Assembly: GCA_019055375.1 (NCBI GenBank)
Contig: JAHQIW010007185.1
Span: 370,849 to 434,848 of the forward strand
From: Parelaphostrongylus tenuis
Taxonomy: Eukaryota > Nematoda > Chromadorea > Rhabditida > Metastrongylidae
DNA: 64,000 nucleotides
Direction: 5' to 3'
Under the pieces are notes generated by a model. It did no database searches. It saw only the letters and a program-made list of their open reading frames with translations, and had not been told where the DNA came from. The translations under genes were made by a program, and so were the position numbers. Below are positions 57,621 to 64,000 of the stretch, one piece after another; position 1 is the stretch's first letter; each line of letters opens with the position of its first letter.

Positions 57621-59711
57621 TACACTCACGTCAAAAGTTCTCGATAAGTGCACTAGAAGTCAATAAAACCACAATATAACTAAGCTCATGACGTTAATGC
57701 CTTTCATTTCAGGGCGACATGAACATAATGTCAATCACAAGCTCATCTAACTCAACTGCGTTCCAGTGCAACGTAGTAATTGGTGTTTATTCAATGACAA
57801 GAAACTTCGATGCGGATAAAAGACTCACACAAGTGATCTTTGAGGCTGCTGAACATATGCTGACCATATGCTTCAATAGTCGTATTGTCTGATGGCACTA
57901 ACCATCAGCAATGAACTGCTGCGAATATATAACTTCATTGTCCGCTACGATAGAGATACACTAGTTCTGTTTCCTAAAAGAATCCACTGAAAAGGACTTC
58001 ACAGTCTATTCTTTTATCACAGTTGCCCGAAGCTACACGTACGTGCACGTAAAAGGTTGAACTCGCTTTAGAAAATATGTCGTAAACATCAAAAGTGCGT
58101 GACGTCTCTCTATGACGATATCCTAATACAGCTAATAATCAGATTTCCCAATGTTTTCGTACGCCGTTATTCTCTTTGATCGAATGAGGTCATAGAGAGT
58201 AGTGAAATTTGAGCTTCTCCCACTTTTCTGTCTCATATTAATATCGCCGAAATGTTGATATCTCATTTTTCATTCGCGATGGTTGCCCAGATGCGGCCGT
58301 CAATGCGAAGCATCCGCATTAGTCTCCTCGTCTCTGCTGCACCGAACCTGCTCGTTCGTCATGTACATAGGCATATTCTCACGTAAATGTATGGTTGGCC
58401 AGTCGTGTAAGGCATATTATGTTTCGCATGACAATTTGACGAGAGATGGATCACCGGGAAGTACATAAGTGGTCTGCGATTCTCTGCAACAAACCATTTT
58501 CCAAAAAGCAGATACATTAATTGTCGTGTAAAAGTGTCGTGATTTTCAACATTCTTGAATGGACGTAGCTCGGTTTAATAAGAACATGGTGTTACAGTCA
58601 CTGATAATGTGTATGTGTTTTTTTCTACTTTACCACATTAACTGCCACTAAAGAATAATAGTTGAAGGGTTCGGCACTGAATTCATCAGTATGCTGCTGA
58701 TTCACCATATTCATAGCGTCTCAAAGATGAGCAATTACATAAGTTCTCCGTAAAATGGGAGGAAGAAGGGCTAGGAGATAGACTGACCAAAAAAGACAAA
58801 AGATTGCGCTACACTTCTAGCCAAGTCTCTTGCGCGTCAAAGTAAAACATATCAAACATAGTTGAGAAGTGTCTTCATATGATCCGTGCTCTCTGTGGAA
58901 AAGAAAAAACTGAAAAGTCTTGATTTTCAGTGTCGTTCAAAACTCACTATCTTCCAAGATTTGCTAAGCTTTATCAAATAAAACATTACTGAGCGCCTAA
59001 CTGATAACTCTGAACCTTGTTAAGTATGTGAGCTGGTGGAATGCAAACGATTTATTAATCAAAAATGTAGTGTATTGTAGTTCCAGGTAGCTAAGTAGGC
59101 TCCGAAAGAGATACAAATTTGGGTTTCACACTGTCATCAAAATTCACATCTGAAGTAAACGTGGTCTGAATCAGTTACGGAATCAAAACTTTACATAAAT
59201 AACCTATAACTGTAAAAGGTAAATCAGAATGAAAAAAGAAAATATTATTTACCAATTGTGAAATGAGAGTACAAAATTTTAAGTGTAGATATCAGGGCAA
59301 CTTATAATATTTCTTTCACTGATTAAACTTTCTACATATCATATTACTCTTTCTGCAAAGATTTCCAAAAGCAAGAGAAAACTGTTTCTGAGAGTCTTAT
59401 CAATCTTGTCACGATTTAAAACGAAAGAAATTTTTTTTGAGAGAGAGAATTCTAATGAAATTAACGTTTACCACTTCTATACACATTGTTTAACGATGTC
59501 AAACCTGCGCCACTTATGCAATGTCGTCGCTAGTTGTTCACATACGCAACCGTCCAATTGCCTTTGGCTCCAGTGCATTTAACCGAGAAAATCTTTCGCC
59601 TTTTACTGAAGATTTCCGTGCACTGGAGCAATTATGAGTAACTAACAATTTTTTGAACCCCCTCGGAAGAGCGGGGAACAAGTCTGACCAATCAACATTA
59701 TTATTGTTCTG

Positions 59712-59935
59712 AGCGCATATGGCGCAATGATTGGAGATACTCTGCGTCACACATGATCAGATGATCGATCCGGTGCCCAAGGCACACCAAGCTTTCCATG
59801 CATCCAGGGTCAGTGAACTGATACCAGACCTGTCTGAGAGGATAGAAGCACTGGCTTGATAGATCGATAGCCCACCACAAGTCATTGTAGAGGCCAGATT
59901 TCCATAAGTCGTATGCGTGCTGCCTGTATCACTTG
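59712..59935 (+). repeat. Family A tRNA-derived SINE copy, forward
   Basis: Head GCGCATATGGCGCAATGATT, box B region GATGATCGATCCGG, body CACACCAAGCTTTCCATGC, GGTCAGTGAACTGATACCAG, GAGGATAGAAGCACTGGC and CATTGTAGAGGCCAGATTTC. The 3' end is missing. Confidence 0.75.
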
Positions 59936-60134
59936 TATCACATGTCGTCCCGTTGGTCGTCGAGTGACTCGAGCGGGTACCAGATTTTTGAAAATCAGGA
60001 GAAAAGCTTAGAAAACTAATCTTTATCTAAAGCTTCACGAGGTTGGTATCTTTTCCAATCAATTGCTCTTCTTTCCGATCGATAGGTTTTCGCGATTGCT
60101 TGTGGCTGACGTTTCGGCAAATACGCTTTCTTCA

Positions 60135-61262
60135 GAGCCTTACAATTCAATCCAGGGACTACCTATCTTCCATTTTTCCCTATCGCGTGCAAGAGTAGCC
60201 CAGTGGGTCCTCCTCGCTCTAGGGATTCGCTGAGCATCATATCTTTCTTTTATAACTTTAGTGAAGTGATCGAACCAACGGTCAGTGAACTTCTTGCAGA
60301 GCGCTTGATGTCCCGAGGAATCCAGTCGGTAACGGCTCTCGCCCATCGGTTTCACTGAAGCGCATCGCGTGTCCGGCCCACCTTATTTTCGATATCCTAG
60401 CATGTAGAACGGCGTCTTTGATTTTGATCGTTGACATAGGTCGGAATTCGGTCCTTTCTCTCATTTGCAAGATATGCTATACTCCTAGCATCGACCTTTC
60501 GACTGCGCGTGCGATAACGCCAATTGATCTTTCATCCTGCTTACGTAGCGACCAGGTTTCTGCTGCATACGTTAGGGCAGGGATAATCGTCGAGTCGAAA
60601 AGATGGGCACGAAGTCGGATGTTCTTTGTCCTCTTCACTACGTCTTCGATGCTCTTAAACGTTCCCCAAGCCGCTCGTTTCCTCCTGCTCAACTCTGGAG
60701 CTAGGTCGTTCTTCATGTTGATTTCACGACCCAGATAGACGAGACTGGAGCATTCGGAGATTGTCGTTCTGTTGAGCATGAATGGGGCATTTAAAACCCA
60801 TCCAATCCTCATGAACATCTTTTTTGTTAGATTTAGTTGAAGACCAATCTTTCCGCAAGCGTTGTCGAAATCGGTCAACAGTCGTTCCGCTTGGCTGATG
60901 TTTGGTGTTATGAGGACGATATCACCAGGAAAGCAAAGATCGTTTAACTGCCCATCGCCAATTTTCACTCCAATATCGTCCCATCCCAATGTTCGCATGA
61001 CGTTTTGGAGGGTGGCAATGAGTAGTTTTCGCGAAATTGTACGGCATTGTCGAACCTCTCCTCTTACGTCAATGATGATATTGCTGCAGAATGGAGAACT
61101 GATCGTCAGATCTTTATAAAGCTCGCGAAGGATCATTATGTACCGAGTTAGGACGTCCTGGTTCTCCAGAGCCTCTATAACCGCTTCTGTTTCCACTGAA
61201 TCAAAGGTCTTCTTCAGATCGATAAAGGTGAACGAAGTGGTTGTTTGTACTCTCGTGAAACT
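60135..61262 (-). pseudogene. RTE-like LINE reverse transcriptase remnant
   Basis: The longest frame (61196 down to 60480) begins after TFIDLKKTFDSV (61255-61205) and continues ETEAVIEALENQ, RGEVRQCRTIS (family GVRQGD), WDDIGVKIGDGQLNDL, then CFPGDIVLI where active enzymes have FADDIVLI. Later parts include GKIGLQLNLTKKMFM and a TYAAETW segment, then SKIRWAGHAMRF and, in other frames, RWFDHFTKVIKERYDAQR and RRTHWATLARDREKW, typical of RTE-clade C-termini. The catalytic aspartate pair is altered, frameshifts occur near 60480-60360, and the endonuclease part is missing, so this is a 5'-truncated dead copy. Confidence 0.88.
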
Positions 61263-61269
61263 TTAATGA

Positions 61270-62400
61270 GTTTTGTATGTGTGGATGCTAAAAAAGCAAC
61301 AAACAACAGCAAATGCGTGTGCATCCTCAAAATTGATCGACATCGAGAGAATCATCTTTCATCTTTTTTTTAAGGTAGCATAATTTCTTGGTAGTATCGA
61401 AGCCCACAATCTTCGAAAAAGTTCTTTAGTGAATCTAATGTGTGCTTGATTCCAAAAGCTAAAGATATGAACCATTTTACTTCACATCAAACAGGAGGAA
61501 ACAAATGGATTGAAATACCTCAACACTCCTTGCAGTGACAAACGTGATATTAGAAATCGGATCTCTTTTGTGAAAAAAGAGGTAATTAGGAGTTAACGAC
61601 CTATCGCGATGATCGAAAATCATTAGCGTTGTGCAAAGATATCTAATTGGTTCTTAAATCAAGAACTTACACAAGAAGCTGTAAGAAACTTGCAGTTTGT
61701 AAAGTGTACTGTTATTTGCCATCTTTATTAGTTTAGGTGGACAAAAAAAGGAATAGCCTTTACTGATCTGCATGAAGTCTCGCACTCTCTCAAGATTATG
61801 GTTTGAATTGAAAGTGTGATTAGTATTGCTTAATAATAGCCTCATCTTGTCAGTTATCATCCCTTTGAATCAAAGGTCACCCCAAAGTGAGGAATGTTAA
61901 GCCGCTTGATCGCGACATTACGTGCACCCTTTCGAGATGGCGCTGGAGGCTTTTGAACGCGAACCACGTGAGAATCTGTACTTTCTTTGGGGCGTATACA
62001 GAATCAAAACAATAGCGACAAGTCTGTGTGGTGCAAAACTGATTTATAGCTTCCGCATGTATTCATATGAGCACATTCAAGCATACGTATGTAGAATTGT
62101 TTGTGTATAGATTGCACCTGGTGTATCGATTTACTCGTAAGGTTGTTTTATAGGTGCATAGTAAGCAGATAAGATGCAGCCTATAATAAAGAAGGAAGCC
62201 ACCTGAAATTGGAATAAGGAGAAGAAGCAATGACTACATTCGTACCGAAAATCGAGAAAAGAGGACGCATGGGAAAGCTATTCTCCCTATACGATTGGCA
62301 ACCGCCACCTTTGAACCCACTATAAATAATCGATAGGTTTTCAGTCTTTTGAATCTAGTCCACTTTATTGTTACAATGTCATTTGGCTGCGTCGACGGGA
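61270..62400. other. Intergenic, nothing recognised
   Basis: Only short open frames without motifs. Confidence 0.4.
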
Positions 62401-62534
62401 TAGGTTGAGGAAAAAGTTTTGAGGAAATGCTTGTAACCTTTTTGAGTGTCGGCCATCTTTTGTGTTTTTGGGCTCATTTGAAAGCCCATCTTCTCCTGCG
62501 TTGATTGGTATATAATTTATCTACTTATTTCCAG

Positions 62535-62930
62535 ATGGAGCTAACAAGCGAGCAAATTAGGCTGTTGATGATGCACGAATGGCTGTTGGGTTCAAATGCA
62601 ACGGTGGCAAGTGAACGCATCAATCTGGCTTGGGGCGAAGACACAATTGGCAAAAGTACGATGTACAGGTGTTTCAAAAAGTTTGACGAAGGTAAAGCAA
62701 CTTTGGAAGATCAGCCGCATTCAGATCGTCCAAAAGAAGTTGATCGTCAAGCTGTGCTTGGAGCGACTGAAAATAATTCTTCTGCGACAACTCGATCATT
62801 CACTTCTTCAACACCAAGAAATCGGAATTTTATGCTCGCGAAATCGATCTTTTGCCGGACAAATGGCAAAAAGTGCTTGAAGTTGAAGAGGAGTATACTA
62901 TTAGTTTTGTCTTTGTTCGGGTGTAATAGG
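62535..62930 (+). pseudogene. Internally deleted mariner transposase
   Basis: From ATG 62535, just after a TTTCCAG acceptor-like sequence: [53 protein letters not shown] and SDRPKEVDRQAVLG, the mariner N-terminal helix-turn-helix with the LEDxPxSGRP linker. After about 62800, in another frame, it reads EFYAREIDLLPDKWQKVLE then VEEEY, the mariner C-terminal end (FYxxGIxxLPxRWxKxIE). Roughly 200 residues including the whole catalytic domain are missing. Flanking sequence at 62415-62470 resembles that before the copy at 24 kb. Confidence 0.85.
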
Positions 62931-63572
62931 TGCATAAATAATCGGTTTACAAGCATTTTCTCAGAACTTTTCCCGCAACCTATCATTTGTCTTCTTTAGA
63001 GCCTGGCTGATTCAAGCCAACTGTCCTCAACCACTTGTCGTCGTGATGATGCCTTCGTTGTCGTATCTAGTGGAATCCATCGCAGTGGCACCGTTCCAAT
63101 GAAAATGCCATTCAGCAGTGACTTTTTTATATATGATGATTGCTGCTCATTGTCCATTGGCGTCCACTATGTCATTGTTCATTCCTCCATTATTACTGGA
63201 TTATTATTTCTCCCACCATTGTTTTCTTTAAACGAAGCAGAACCCATTGTAAGCTCTAGTGTACGACACAGACAAACTATTAGTGGCTGCTTGAGTCATA
63301 CGATTATTAAAAGGGATTACAGGTAGTAGATGACTATATAAATCCAAAAATTATGAGGTGTATAACCAGTGTAGAGGGTACCTCGGTGTTATCCCACTTG
63401 TGAAAAGAACATAAAAGCCGGAACGCATTGATTACAAGCAATGTTCAAACCTATCGGTGCTATCAGCAACTTCTTGTTAAAGGCATTGATTCAGAGAGCA
63501 ACAATGAATGAACTCATACCTTTCGTTTCGAGTGTTTTCGCAAGACCACGTTCAATTTTCAAAATGCCAGAT

Positions 63573-63634
63573 AATCACTTTTTTGAGCCACGCAGCCCTA
63601 TATAACAGACCACATGCGTGGCTCAAAAAGTGAT
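63573..63634. repeat. Family C hairpin core
   Basis: AATCACTTTTTTGAGCCACG pairs with CGTGGCTCAAAAAGTGATT around a loop of about 22 bases. Weaker complementarity continues outward (AAATGCCAG with CTGACATAT). A stem of 20 or more pairs with one bulge is the most perfect inverted repeat in the window. Confidence 0.85.
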
Positions 63635-63639
63635 TACCT

Positions 63640-64000
63640 GACATATTGGAATGAACTCATTTAAGCTAGATCTGCAGCGAAAATCACAGTGGCCAACTCA
63701 AATTTGCTCTTATTCATTTTTTCATAGCAATATATGTTGTGTAACATAATCGCACTAATGCGGAAATGTGAGCAAAACTCAAAAAATTATAGGAGCTTCA
63801 AACCAATAATCATCTTTTCTGAGATCTCGTGGTGGTGAAGTGCATAACACATGAGATCGCGGAAGGATAACAACGGTTTCGAAGCTCATCTAACGTTTCA
63901 CGTTCGGCGAGTATTTCAGCAATCTTGTGGCTGTAATCATCGTAAAATGCCATGAAGAAAAAGAATAGACAGTAAATAGAACTCAGACATTAATGATTCG
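63640..64000. other. Window end, nothing recognised
   Basis: No motif-bearing frame or repeat family was recognised. Confidence 0.3.

Overview
The window looks like nuclear DNA of a nematode, most likely a strongylid-type (clade V) parasite. The basis is an intron-rich GABA-B receptor gene with short conserved exons, AT-rich introns using TTTTAG/TTTCAG acceptors, mariner and RTE-like remnants, and many tRNA-derived short interspersed elements. No bacterial gene organisation, rRNA, CRISPR array or convincing functional tRNA was seen. The species assignment is inference.

Two protein-coding genes can be supported, and they point tail to tail. Gene 1 (+ strand, about 11.56-13.71 kb, 5' end not found) encodes a glycine/proline-rich repeat protein. 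Its seven repeat exons each carry a motif like YDPNYQTLAGLxNEDVFK. Five of them, with their 62-bp introns, form a near-identical 188-bp tandem array. All introns are phase 0, and the last exon encodes 13 residues and a stop. The family was not recognised from memory.

Gene 2 (- strand, 50.68 kb down to about 17.3 kb) is a GABA-B receptor subunit 2 (gbb-2) gene reconstructed here from 19 exons, 18 of them well supported. It has a signal peptide, a Venus-flytrap domain with its cysteine pair, seven transmembrane segments with class C motifs, and a short C-terminal coiled coil. Intron phases agree at every junction except one: the TM5 exon is one base short in a run of four A's, which looks like a sequencing indel or a real frameshift. 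The last exon is tentative.

Repeats fill most of the rest. Family A is a tRNA-derived SINE of about 250-300 bp with at least 14 copies, most of them in gbb-2 introns. Family B is a second tRNA-derived element with a nearly perfect cloverleaf. Family C is a foldback element with hairpin ends. There is also a roughly 320-bp MITE with long inverted arms, four mariner transposase remnants (one internally deleted), an RTE-like reverse transcriptase remnant with a damaged catalytic box, a roughly 130-bp tandem repeat and a long (TATG)n tract.

Region by region: 0-11.5 kb holds repeats and no supported gene; 11.5-13.9 kb is the repeat-protein gene; 14-17.3 kb is unassigned; 17.3-50.7 kb is gbb-2 with repeat-laden introns; 50.7-64 kb is intergenic with a tandem repeat, SINEs, the RTE remnant, a deleted mariner and a hairpin element.
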